The translations under genes and the position numbers were made by a program. 8,220 bases of DNA. Origin: an uncultured Eubacteriales bacterium (GTDB lineage: Bacteria; Bacillota; Clostridia; Oscillospirales; Acutalibacteraceae). This document shows positions 1 to 6,071 of this stretch, piece after piece. The first letter of the stretch is position 1; every line of letters begins with the position of its first letter. The notes under the pieces were generated by a model. The model worked only from the letters and a program-made list of their open reading frames with translations. It did not search any database and was not told the origin of the DNA. The stretch is taken from the NCBI GenBank assembly GCA_900313475.1, contig OMRJ01000098.1:1-8220 (forward strand), in the 5' to 3' direction.

Positions 1-14
1 ACCTTTGGTTTGTG

Positions 15-41
15 TATAATGCCATTCCGTTTTTGTATACT
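15..41 (+). promoter_or_regulatory. Candidate promoter(s) of the XRE regulator gene
   Basis: Two -10-like hexamers lie upstream of the first gene: TATAAT at 15-20 and TATACT at 36-41. The -35 of the first would fall outside the window. The second has no good -35 at 17 bp. An imperfect inverted repeat (34-41 and 48-55, 7 of 8 positions complementary) overlaps the second hexamer and could be an operator. Assignment is by motif only. Confidence 0.35.
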
Positions 42-63
42 GTCGGTAGTACACGCAAACTGT

Positions 64-70
64 AGGGAGG
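64..70 (+). promoter_or_regulatory. Ribosome binding site deciding a GTG start
   Basis: AGGGAGG lies 8 nt before GTG 79-81. The open frame extends upstream to a TTG at position 10, but that has no Shine-Dalgarno sequence and would add 23 residues unlike any helix-turn-helix protein. The site therefore fixes the start at 79. Confidence 0.75.
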
Positions 71-78
71 TATTTTCT

Positions 79-399
79 GTGGACAGATATTCGATAGGCA
101 AAAATCTGCGGCAGTGCCGTCTGGCGAAGAAAATGCGTCAGGAGGATCTTGCGGAAAAAACAAATCTGTCACCGAATTATATCGGAATGATTGAGCGCGG
201 TGAAAAACTTCCGGCGCTTGATACCTTTATTGATATTTTGAATGCTCTTGACGCTTCTGCCGATGTTGTGCTTGCCGATGTGCTCAACGCGCGGTATGAT
301 ATTAAAACCTCGCTTATAAGCGAAAAGGTACAGAAGCTGTCGTCGAAAGAGCAAAAAACGGTTCTTGATATTGTCGATGCGGTTATAAAAAATTTCTGA
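79..399 (+). CDS. XRE/Cro-type helix-turn-helix transcriptional regulator
   Basis: The predicted protein has 106 residues and starts at GTG. Residues about 6-60 form a typical XRE (HTH_3) DNA-binding domain. The first HTH helix is around RQEDLAEKT (20-28) and the recognition helix is around SPNYIGMIERG (31-41), with the characteristic Q-x-x-L-A and I-E-R-G positions. The rest (about 60-106) is a short helical tail with no effector or protease domain, so it is probably a dimerising DNA-binding protein in the cytoplasm. It is followed directly by an intrinsic terminator and is likely monocistronic. Its neighbour is a Spo0A-like DNA-binding protein, so a role in sporulation or developmental control is plausible but is inference from context only. 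An imperfect inverted repeat over its promoter would suit autoregulation. The specific target genes cannot be read from the sequence. The family assignment is secure. Confidence 0.88.
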   Translation: MDRYSIGKNLRQCRLAKKMRQEDLAEKTNLSPNYIGMIERGEKLPALDTFIDILNALDASADVVLADVLNARYDIKTSLISEKVQKLSSKEQKTVLDIVDAVIKNF

Positions 400-408
400 T
401 TGATTCAA

Positions 409-440
409 AAAAGACGGTCACACGACCGTTTTTTCTTTTT
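409..440 (+). terminator. Rho-independent terminator after the XRE gene
   Basis: The stem is ACGGTC (414-419) with GACCGT (424-429), loop ACAC. A-T pairs extend it outward (A run 407-412, T run 430-434), and the T-rich tract continues to about 441. It ends the regulator transcript. Its T tract runs straight into the Spo0A-box-like sequence of the next promoter. Confidence 0.88.
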
Positions 441-446
441 TCGACA
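440..446 (-). promoter_or_regulatory. Putative Spo0A box (0A box) at the Spo0A-like gene
   Basis: Plus-strand TTCGACA is the exact reverse complement of the Spo0A core site TGTCGAA. Read on the minus strand it continues TGTCGAAAAA, with the A-rich flank common at 0A boxes. It lies about 11 bp upstream of the -10 hexamer, over the -35/spacer region, where Spo0A can activate or repress sigma-A promoters. One 7-mer match per strand-pair is expected roughly once in this window by chance, so the position rather than the match gives it weight. Confidence 0.5.
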
Positions 447-454
447 CTGCAAGG

Positions 455-463
455 TGTTATAAT
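455..463 (+). promoter_or_regulatory. Extended -10 promoter of the Spo0A-like gene
   Basis: TGTTATAAT is a perfect extended -10 element (TGn plus TATAAT). The -35 position at 17 bp (435-440, CTTTTT) is poor. This fits either an extended -10 promoter or one that needs an activator bound over the -35, such as a protein at the adjacent 0A-box-like site. Confidence 0.65.
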
Positions 464-499
464 TACTGTTGGTTGTTGCAACATACCGAAAGTGTAAAT

Positions 500-508
500 A
501 AGGAGAGG
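500..508 (+). promoter_or_regulatory. Ribosome binding site deciding a GTG start
   Basis: AAGGAGAGG precedes GTG 515-517 by 6 nt. The frame is open back to TTG at 473, but that codon has no ribosome binding site and lies within about 10 bp of the -10 element, close to the expected transcription start. The start at 515 is therefore preferred. Confidence 0.75.
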
Positions 509-514
509 TCCGAA

Positions 515-754
515 GTGACAAGTTTTAACAAAACCGCTCAAATATACGGCGTTACCGAAGCACAGATAAAAAAAGAAATAGAAAAAGCAATTTGTCAGGC
601 AGTTTGCGGTGCAGATGAAAAAACACTTGCGGTTTACCGCACAATAACCGGAACCGAAAGAGTTCCGACCGTGGACGAGGTTCTTTTATGGGCGTCGGAG
701 CAAGTGAAGCTCCGCTTAGCATGTGTCCGATTAACGGCGCAGTTTAAATCGTAA
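515..754 (+). CDS. Stand-alone Spo0A C-terminal-like DNA-binding protein
   Basis: The predicted protein has 79 residues. I recognise it by aligning it by eye to the effector domain of Spo0A, the master regulator of sporulation. KTAQIYGVTEAQIKKEIEKA (6-25) falls on the Spo0A helix-turn-helix (the AKKFNTTASRVERAIRHA region). PTVDEVLLWASEQVKLRL (51-68) falls on the last helices (PTNSEFIAMVADKLRL in Bacillus). The phosphoacceptor receiver domain is absent, and so is the first part of the C-terminal domain, so the protein cannot be controlled by phosphorelay as Spo0A is. Positions that read R-V-E-R in the Spo0A recognition helix read Q-I-K-K here, so DNA specificity may differ. It has its own extended -10 promoter with a Spo0A-box-like site, and lies between an XRE regulator and the U32 operon. 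It may be an accessory regulator or competitor at Spo0A-type sites. Function is inference. The homology call is fairly firm. Confidence 0.72.
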   Translation: MTSFNKTAQIYGVTEAQIKKEIEKAICQAVCGADEKTLAVYRTITGTERVPTVDEVLLWASEQVKLRLACVRLTAQFKS

Positions 755-762
755 ATCGCGGA

Positions 763-791
763 TTGCAATTGCGAAGCGGGTTTGATATACT
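763..791 (+). promoter_or_regulatory. Sigma-A-type promoter of the U32/YhcH operon
   Basis: TTGCAA (763-768) and TATACT (786-791) are separated by exactly 17 bp, each one or two bases from consensus. The start would fall near 798, giving a leader of only about 20 nt before the TTG start codon at 821. It begins 8 bases after the stop of the preceding gene, with no terminator between, so some read-through into the operon is possible. Confidence 0.75.
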
Positions 792-808
792 TATTAGTAT
801 TACATGGC

Positions 809-817
809 GGAGGTGAT
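809..817 (+). promoter_or_regulatory. Strong ribosome binding site deciding a TTG start
   Basis: GGAGGTGAT is complementary to the 16S rRNA 3' end over nine bases and sits just before TTG 821-823. The frame is open upstream to 782, but that stretch overlaps the promoter and lacks a ribosome binding site. Confidence 0.85.
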
Positions 818-820
818 TTT

Positions 821-2890
821 TTGGGAGAACGGAAAACAGGGCAGCCGGAGGTTCTGGCGCCTGCGGGCGGTCGTGAAAGTCTGCTTGCCGCAGTGCGCTG
901 CGGTGCGGATGCCGTCTATTTCGGTGCGACGGATTTCAACGCACGCCGCAATGCCGAAAACTTTTCCGACGGTGAATTTCTCGAGGCAGTGGAGTATTGC
1001 CGTGTGCGCGGAGTGAAGGTATATGTCACTCTGAATACTCTTGTAACCGATCGCGAGCGCGACAGGCTGCTTAAAACGCTGCGCCTTATCGCCGAAAGCG
1101 GCGCCGACGCGGTCATCGTTCAGGATCTCGGCGTTGCGTCGGAGGTGAAGCGGTTTTGCCCGTCGCTTCCGCTGCATGCGTCCACACAGACCGCCGTGCA
1201 CAATGTGTCGGGCGCAAAGGAGCTTATAAAAGCGGGCTTTGAGCGCCTCGTGCTTGCGCGTGAATGCTCCGCGTCCGAAATAAAAAAGATTTGCGCCGAA
1301 ACGGGAGCGGAAACGGAAATATTCGTCCACGGGGCGCACTGCATGAGCGTGTCGGGCATGTGCTATATGTCCTCGGCGTTCGGCGGCAGAAGCGGCAACC
1401 GCGGACTGTGCGCTCAGCCGTGCCGACTGAATTTCAATGCGGACGGAAGGGAATACGCGCTGTCGCTCAAGGATATGTCGCTTATTGACAGGCTTGAGGA
1501 AATAACGGCGGCGGGAGTATCCTCACTCAAAATCGAAGGGCGCATGAAACGCCCCGAATACGTTGCCGCAGCCGTCACCGCGGTGAAAAAACGTCTTGCG
1601 GGCGGCGAAGCAGACGAAAAGACATTGCGTGACGTTTTTTCGCGCAGCGGCTTCACGGACGGCTATTTTACGGGGCATCGCGACCTGTCTATGTTCGGCA
1701 GCAGAACAAAAGATGATGTTACCGCCGCCGCTGCGGTGCTGCCTGCTCTCCGAAATCTGTATAAGGATGAGCGAGCGTGTGTTCCGGTAGACATGAGACT
1801 CGAAATGACGCAGACCGACAGCAAACTGAGCGTGTCGGACGGTGTTAATGCCGTTGAAATAAGCGGCGATATACCGCAAAAAGCGCTTAAAGCGGAGCTG
1901 TCGCCCGAATTGGCTTCGCGTTCGCTCTTAAAGCTCGGCGGCACACCGTACTGTTGCGAAAGGGTCGGCTGCTCGCTTGCGGCGGGATACACTCTGCCCG
2001 TGTCTTCTCTTAACAAAATGCGGCGCGAAGCGACCGAAAAGCTTACAGAATTGCGTGCACGCACGGACGGACACCCGTTTTTGTCTCCGGAAAAAACGGA
2101 CATTTTATACCGCGCTCCGGCAGATACCGCCGCCGTCAGGCTTCGTTTTGAAAAACTGTCACAGGTGCCCGGCGAGACATTTTTGCGGTCGGTCGGCTGT
2201 GCAAAAATAATCCTGCCGCTGCGCGAAATTCTCAAAAGCAGCGGCTTGCCCGACGGTATTATGCGTATTGCCTGCGCCGAAATTCCGCCGTTTGTCGGGG
2301 CAGGGGACGAGGCAGAAACCGTCCGTGACCTTGAAAAATGCCGTGCTCTCGGTGTAAAATATGCGCTGTGCGAAAACATAGGTGCGGTATACATGGCAAA
2401 AACGGCAAACATGCTTCCCGTCGGCGGACATATGCTCAATATTCTGAACAGCGCCGCCGCGCGGGCATACGCGTCGCTGGGTGTGCGCGAAATTACGCTT
2501 TCGGCAGAGATGAGCTTTGCCGCGATGCGCGAGTTTTCGTCTCCCGTGCCGTTCGGCTTTATAACTTACGGTCACATGCCGCTGATGCGTTTCCGCTGCT
2601 GCCCGATGCAGGGTAAAAACGGCTGCGGCGACTGCCGCGGCGTCCGCACTCTCACCGACAGGCGCGGCGACAAAATGACGGTGCTGTGCTCCGACCGCCG
2701 ATATTCGACGCTTTTCAACCCCGTTCCGCTTTACACGGGCAACATGCGCATGCCGAAATCCGACTTTGTGACGCTGTATTTCACAACGGAGACTGAGGAA
2801 AAGTGCCGCGGGATAACGGAACTGTTTATGTCGCGCGAGAACGCGCCGTTTCCGAAAACGTCATGGATGTATGATAAAGAACTGAAATAA
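821..2890 (+). CDS. U32-family protein with DUF3656-type C-terminal region (RlhA-like)
   Basis: The predicted protein has 689 residues and starts at TTG. The N-terminal U32 TIM-barrel (about 9-290) opens with PEVLAPAGG and contains the family signature around HGAHC...GMCYMS...CAQPCR, with Cys174, Cys181, Cys197 and Cys201. The corresponding region binds a [4Fe-4S] cluster in characterised relatives (UbiU/UbiV). A DUF3656-like segment follows (about 310-425). The C-terminal half ends with a second cysteine group (Cys593, 594, 602, 605, 623) around CCPMQGKNGCGDC. This architecture and length match the RlhA type (23S rRNA cytidine hydroxylase in E. coli; relatives TrhP/YrrN/YrrO hydroxylate tRNA uridine). 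An RNA-hydroxylating role is therefore more likely than the historical 'peptidase/collagenase' label, but the substrate here is inference. It is first in an operon with the YhcH-family gene 42 bp downstream. Family assignment is certain; function is moderately sure. Confidence 0.9.
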   Translation: MGERKTGQPEVLAPAGGRESLLAAVRCGADAVYFGATDFNARRNAENFSDGEFLEAVEYCRVRGVKVYVTLNTLVTDRERDRLLKTLRLIAESGADAVIVQDLGVASEVKRFCPSLPLHASTQTAVHNVSGAKELIKAGFERLVLARECSASEIKKICAETGAETEIFVHGAHCMSVSGMCYMSSAFGGRSGNRGLCAQPCRLNFNADGREYALSLKDMSLIDRLEEITAAGVSSLKIEGRMKRPEYVAAAVTAVKKRLAGGEADEKTLRDVFSRSGFTDGYFTGHRDLSMFGSRTKDDVTAAAAVLPALRNLYKDERACVPVDMRLEMTQTDSKLSVSDGVNAVEISGDIPQKALKAELSPELASRSLLKLGGTPYCCERVGCSLAAGYTLPVSSLNKMRREATEKLTELRARTDGHPFLSPEKTDILYRAPADTAAVRLRFEKLSQVPGETFLRSVGCAKIILPLREILKSSGLPDGIMRIACAEIPPFVGAGDEAETVRDLEKCRALGVKYALCENIGAVYMAKTANMLPVGGHMLNILNSAAARAYASLGVREITLSAEMSFAAMREFSSPVPFGFITYGHMPLMRFRCCPMQGKNGCGDCRGVRTLTDRRGDKMTVLCSDRRYSTLFNPVPLYTGNMRMPKSDFVTLYFTTETEEKCRGITELFMSRENAPFPKTSWMYDKELK

Positions 2891-2894
2891 AAAG

Positions 2895-2910
2895 GCGCGG
2901 CTGTCCGCGC
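2895..2910 (+). other. Intercistronic GC hairpin between U32 and YhcH genes
   Basis: GCGCGG (2895-2900) pairs with CCGCGC (2905-2910) around a CTGT loop. No T tract follows, so it is not an intrinsic terminator. It may shield the upstream message 3' end or tune expression of the second gene, whose ribosome binding site (AAAGGA, 2919-2924) lies just after it. Confidence 0.5.
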
Positions 2911-2932
2911 AAGGAACGAAAGGAAAATAAAA

Positions 2933-3388
2933 ATGGTAGCAGACAAGATAAAAAACGCACACAGATATTATTCTCTCCACCCCGAATTTAAGGCGGTTTT
3001 CGAGGGACTGGCGAAGCTGACCGCCGCTTCGGACAGGGTTCGATACGAGGTTGACGGCGACAATGCTTTTTTCAGCCTCTCGGAGTATGAAAACAAGCCC
3101 GTAGGCGAGTGCAGATTCGAGGCGCACAGAGAGTATATCGACATTCAGTATGTTTTAGAGGGTCATGAGCACATCGATGTCGCGGATGCCGCCGACCTTG
3201 ACGTTGTCGAGGATTTTACCGACGGCGGCGACTGCGCCTTTTACGGCGACTCAGCCGGTTTCAACGTCGCCGATCTGCATGCGGGGGAGTTTGTGATTCT
3301 TTTCCCCGGCGAAGCGCACCGACCGCTTGTCGCGCCGAACGGTGTTCCTGTCAAAACCGTAAAAGCCGTTGCGAAAATCAGAAAATAA
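2933..3388 (+). CDS. YhcH/YjgK/YiaL-family (DUF386) protein, probable sugar anomerase
   Basis: The predicted protein has 151 residues, a normal length for this single-domain cupin-like family. It starts at ATG with AAAGGA 8 nt upstream. The family signature is clear: FEAHREYIDIQYVLEGHEHI (62-81), with candidate metal or substrate ligands Glu63, His65 and Asp70, and a C-terminal FPGEAHRP (124-131) carrying His129. Characterised members include E. coli NanQ (YhcH), which speeds sialic-acid anomerisation, and EbgC, which accompanies the evolved beta-galactosidase. A carbohydrate-anomer or sugar-binding role in the cytoplasm is likely, but no sugar-utilisation genes are nearby to indicate the substrate. 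It is the second gene of the operon begun by the U32 gene. The last codons (VAKIRK plus stop) form the first copy of a 23-bp tandem repeat that continues past the stop codon. Confidence 0.87.
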   Translation: MVADKIKNAHRYYSLHPEFKAVFEGLAKLTAASDRVRYEVDGDNAFFSLSEYENKPVGECRFEAHREYIDIQYVLEGHEHIDVADAADLDVVEDFTDGGDCAFYGDSAGFNVADLHAGEFVILFPGEAHRPLVAPNGVPVKTVKAVAKIRK

Positions 3389-3436
3389 AAGTTGCGAGAA
3401 TCAGAAAATAAAAGTTGCGAAAATCAAAAAAAAAGA
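3368..3436 (+). repeat. Three tandem 23-bp units duplicating the end of the YhcH-family gene
   Basis: Three units of 23 bp start at 3368, 3391 and 3414, each beginning GTTGCGA. Unit 2 differs from unit 1 by one base (A to G). Unit 3 matches the first 13 bases of unit 1 and then drifts into an A run. Unit 1 contains the last six sense codons and the TAA of the upstream gene, so units 2 and 3 lie wholly after the stop. This looks like slippage or a small tandem duplication, not CRISPR or a mobile element. Confidence 0.9.
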
Positions 3437-3478
3437 AACCGACTGTAAAAAACCCGATTTTTTACAGTCAGTTTTTTC
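3437..3478. terminator. Bidirectional intrinsic terminator between convergent operons
   Basis: Perfect 12-bp stem: GACTGTAAAAAA (3441-3452) with TTTTTTACAGTC (3458-3469), loop CCCGA. On the plus strand it is followed by AGTTTTTT (3470-3477). On the minus strand it is followed by a run of nine T (complement of A at 3426-3434, just past GGTTTC). It can end both the plus-strand YhcH transcript and the minus-strand thiI transcript. Confidence 0.92.
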
Positions 3479-3490
3479 CGTTTAAGCATC

Positions 3491-4663
3491 TTATTCAATG
3501 ATTTTCAGCTTTGCGCCGTCGAAAGCCCTTTGCAGCATTTCCTCCTCGTTCGGGAGCATGGCTTCAACCTCGCGCGCATACTCCGGCGTGGGGCGTGTGC
3601 GCGGATGGCGCGGCGTAAACACGGTGCAGCAATCCTCATACGGACGTATCGAAATGTCAAAAGCGTCTATTTTGCGCGAAATTTCAACAATCTCATTTTT
3701 GTCCATGCCGATGCACGGACGGAAAACAGGCATTCCCGCGCATTCATCGGTGCATTTAATTGCATGCAGAGTCTGGCTTGCTACCTGACCGAGACTTTCG
3801 CCCGTCACAAGCGCGCTGCAGCCCTGCCAGTCTGCAATCTTTGTTGCAAGCTTCATCATGACGCGCCGCATTGTTACGGTGAACATCTCCTCGGGGCAGT
3901 TATCCTTGATTGCCACCTGCAGCTCCGTAAACGGCACTGTGAACAGATTTATTCTGCCGGAATATTCAGCCACCCTGCCGAGAAGCTCGTGAACCTTCAT
4001 TTCCGCAAGCTCCGACGTGTAAGGCGGGGACGCGAAGTGGACTGCGGTAAGACGCACGCCGCGTTTCGCAAGCATATACCCGGCAACGGGGGAGTCGATT
4101 CCGCCCGAAATGAGCAGGCAAACGCGTCCGCCCGTGCCCGACGGCATTCCGCCGGCACCTTTAAGCTGCCTGCCGTGAATGTATGCCGCAGTATCCCGTA
4201 TTTCAACTGTTACGGTGACCTCCGGCTCGTGCACATCGACCTTAAGGCGCGGAAATCTCGAAAGGATTGCGCCGCCGACCTCGTTACATATCTGCGGAGA
4301 GTTAAGCGGGAATTTTTTGTCGGCGCGTTTTGCGGTCACCTTGAACGTGCGCGCGCAGAGCAGATCGTCTTCGAGATATTCGGGCGCAAGACGCGTTATC
4401 GCGTCAATGTCCTTTTCGCAGACCGCGCAGCGCGAAATGCCGACTATGCCGAAAACCTTTTGAAGTCTTTCGACCGCTTCGTCCATGTCGGTATCTTCAT
4501 CGGCAGGCTCAACGGTGACGGTGGACTGCGCCTTGCGGAACCTGAATTCTCCGACAGGGCGCAGCTTTTCTTTCATGTTTTTGATGAGAATGTCTTCAAA
4601 AGACGAGCGGTTAAGCCCCTTGAGCGCAAGCTCGCCGTCCTTTATGAGTATAATTTCTTTCAT
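3491..4663 (-). CDS. thiI: tRNA 4-thiouridine synthase ThiI (no rhodanese domain)
   Basis: The predicted protein has 390 residues. ThiI activates U8 of tRNA with ATP and inserts sulfur to give 4-thiouridine; in some bacteria it also supplies sulfur for the thiamine thiazole. Visible parts: an N-terminal ferredoxin-like region starting MKEIILIKDGELALKGLNR, a THUMP domain (about 60-165), and the PP-loop SGGIDSP (186-192) for ATP. The C-terminal AANH domain contains EDCCTVFTPRHP (343-354), with Cys345/346 at the conserved position used in persulfide transfer. The E. coli rhodanese extension is absent, as in Bacillus, so sulfur should come directly from the partner desulfurase encoded upstream. 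ATG 4663 is chosen because AAGGA lies 7 nt before it and it matches the usual N-terminus. An upstream extension of 27 residues is open but looks non-coding. It is second in the operon, 117 bp after the desulfurase gene. Confidence 0.95.
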   Translation of the reverse strand: MKEIILIKDGELALKGLNRSSFEDILIKNMKEKLRPVGEFRFRKAQSTVTVEPADEDTDMDEAVERLQKVFGIVGISRCAVCEKDIDAITRLAPEYLEDDLLCARTFKVTAKRADKKFPLNSPQICNEVGGAILSRFPRLKVDVHEPEVTVTVEIRDTAAYIHGRQLKGAGGMPSGTGGRVCLLISGGIDSPVAGYMLAKRGVRLTAVHFASPPYTSELAEMKVHELLGRVAEYSGRINLFTVPFTELQVAIKDNCPEEMFTVTMRRVMMKLATKIADWQGCSALVTGESLGQVASQTLHAIKCTDECAGMPVFRPCIGMDKNEIVEISRKIDAFDISIRPYEDCCTVFTPRHPRTRPTPEYAREVEAMLPNEEEMLQRAFDGAKLKIIE

Positions 4664-4780
4664 GCTTTTTTCCTTATAATTTTGTTTTTCGATGCGGCCG
4701 CGAACGGTAAAACCAACCGCCCGATACCGAAAAGAATTTCGCACAATTACGAAATCCGGATTGTTTCCCGACGCGCCGTA

Positions 4781-5917
4781 TTAAAACTCTCTGTACCGGA
4801 GCTTGTTCGATGCCTCTATGGCAACCTCGACGAAGCGGTCGATGTCCTCCTCCGTCGTGTAGCGGCTTAAGGATACTCTGATTGCGGAATCAATGCGTAT
4901 CGGTGTGTAGCCGAGCTGCGTGAGCACCTCGCTGCGGTGTCCTTTTTTGCAGGCTGAGCCGGCTGAGATGCAGATGCCGCGCTCGGAGAAGAAATTGACG
5001 AGCACCTGCGACGGCATACCGAGAATTGACATGTTAATTATGTTCGGCAGCGCGTCGCTCGGTGAATTTATAAGAATAGTGGGAATTTTCGACAGCTTCG
5101 TGAGAAGACGGCGGCGCAGCTTCTTCATTTCACGCTGCGAAGTAAGCGGGTCGGGAAGAACCTCGCAGGCCGCTCCGAAGCCTGCTATCGCGGGCATGTT
5201 TTCGGTGCCGGAAAAGAGTCCGTTCTCCTGTCCGCCGCCGTAGATATGACACGGCGGAATGAGTCCTTTTTTTACATAAAGTGCGCCCACGCCCTTAGGC
5301 GCGTGTATTTTGTGACCGCTTATCGACAAAAAATCTGCGCCGATTCTGCGCGGCTTGACGCTCATTTTGCCGAACGCCTGAATTGCGTCCACATGAACAA
5401 GTGCCACGGAGTGAGCGGCTTTTATTGCTTTGCGCGCATATTCCACGGGGTTTATCGCGCCCGTTTCGTTGTTGACATACATAAGGCTTACGAGAATCGT
5501 TTTTTCGTTGACCGCATTCATAATTTCTTCGGGGTCGACCGCGCCGTTGAGCTTCGGCTTAAGGCGGACAATATCGTAGCCCTTTGCCTCAAGCTGATCC
5601 ATTACGCGGGCGACGCTCGGATGCTCCACGGAGCTTGTCACTATACGGCTTCCTCTGCGTCTTCTCATGTTTACCGCCGCAATAACCGCAGTGTTGTTTG
5701 CAATTGTGCCGGACGGCGAAAACAGCACTTCCTCCGGAAGTGCGCCGAGCACCGCCGCCACCTTCTGCCGCGACTGCTCAAGAAGCTGCTTTGCGCGCAC
5801 TCCGTTCGAATGAAGCGCGGAAGGGTTTCCGTAGTTGTCGGTCATTGCCTGCATTGCCGCCTCGGCGGCTTCGGGACAAACGATTGTGGTTGCCGAATTG
5901 TCAAGATATATTTCCAA
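4781..5917 (-). CDS. Cysteine desulfurase (NifS/IscS family), ThiI partner
   Basis: The predicted protein has 378 residues. It is a PLP enzyme that takes sulfur from cysteine, leaving alanine and an enzyme persulfide. Visible residues: N-terminal MEIYLDNSATT, His99 (EHP), Asp177 and Gln180 (HVDAIQ), the PLP lysine Lys203 in SGHKIHAPKG, and the catalytic Cys323 in SAGSACKKGH. The phosphate-binding loop reads SPSGTIANN (67-75), where the usual motif is G-T-E-S/A; the Glu is Ile here. The start is TTG: the N-terminus is exactly that expected, and the frame closes with TGA five codons upstream, leaving no ATG. The AAAGG ribosome binding site is rather far away (11 nt). Gene order desulfurase-thiI matches the NifZ-ThiI pair of Bacillus, so it most likely serves tRNA thiolation rather than general Fe-S assembly; no IscU/SufU gene is adjacent. 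Confidence 0.93.
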   Translation of the reverse strand: MEIYLDNSATTIVCPEAAEAAMQAMTDNYGNPSALHSNGVRAKQLLEQSRQKVAAVLGALPEEVLFSPSGTIANNTAVIAAVNMRRRRGSRIVTSSVEHPSVARVMDQLEAKGYDIVRLKPKLNGAVDPEEIMNAVNEKTILVSLMYVNNETGAINPVEYARKAIKAAHSVALVHVDAIQAFGKMSVKPRRIGADFLSISGHKIHAPKGVGALYVKKGLIPPCHIYGGGQENGLFSGTENMPAIAGFGAACEVLPDPLTSQREMKKLRRRLLTKLSKIPTILINSPSDALPNIINMSILGMPSQVLVNFFSERGICISAGSACKKGHRSEVLTQLGYTPIRIDSAIRVSLSRYTTEEDIDRFVEVAIEASNKLRYREF

Positions 5918-5945
5918 ATCAAGTTCAACCTTTCAACTGATTATA

Positions 5946-5975
5946 GTGCAGATGTAAAAGACCACAAACCTGCAC
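5946..5975 (-). repeat. Inverted repeat in the desulfurase leader / start-site region
   Basis: GTGCAG at 5946-5951 and CTGCAC at 5970-5975 are perfect 6-bp arms separated by 18 bp. Given the -10 at 5982-5987, transcription should start near 5975, so one arm sits at +1 and the other in the leader. It could be an operator for a dimeric repressor or a weak leader hairpin. Confidence 0.35.
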
Positions 5976-5981
5976 ATTACC

Positions 5982-6010
5982 ATTATACTTTATTTTTCAA
6001 AAAGTGTAAA
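5982..6010 (-). promoter_or_regulatory. Sigma-A-type promoter of the desulfurase-thiI operon
   Basis: On the minus strand TTTACA (6010-6005) and TATAAT (5987-5982) are separated by 17 bp: a perfect -10 and a one-mismatch -35. The start near 5975 gives a leader of about 58 nt before the TTG start codon. Confidence 0.82.
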
Positions 6011-6027
6011 CCGTATATTTCGTGTTT

Positions 6028-6049
6028 TTTTGAGAAAAATACCTCAAAA
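6028..6049 (+). repeat. Inverted repeat just upstream of ypeB
   Basis: TTTTGAG (6028-6034) and CTCAAAA (6043-6049) are perfect 7-bp arms with an 8-nt spacer, placed shortly before the ypeB ribosome binding site and about 20 bp behind the divergent desulfurase -35. No T tract follows, so it is not a terminator. It may be an operator or a leader hairpin. Confidence 0.35.
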
Positions 6050-6071
6050 CGGCAAAAGGGATGGTTTTAAT

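Noticed and set aside
1663..2439. Minus-strand open frame of 258 codons inside the U32 gene
   Set aside because: It is opposite a gene with clear family motifs, with no promoter or ribosome binding site and a shadow-like composition.
3368..3436. CRISPR array
   Set aside because: The 23-bp units are directly adjacent with no spacers, and unit 1 is part of a coding sequence.
3530..4870. Long plus-strand open frame of 446 codons
   Set aside because: It is antisense to thiI and the end of the desulfurase gene, has no ribosome binding site, and its translation is rich in Arg, His and Cys as expected of a shadow frame.
5088..5094. Second perfect TTCGACA (Spo0A box)
   Set aside because: It lies deep in the desulfurase coding sequence, and about one chance 7-mer match is expected in a window of this size.
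5941..6060. Sigma-G promoter for ypeB (CATTATA at 5981-5987 or GTATA at 6013-6017 as elements)
   Set aside because: Neither has a matching partner element at 17-18 bp, and CATTATA overlaps the minus-strand -10 of the desulfurase promoter.
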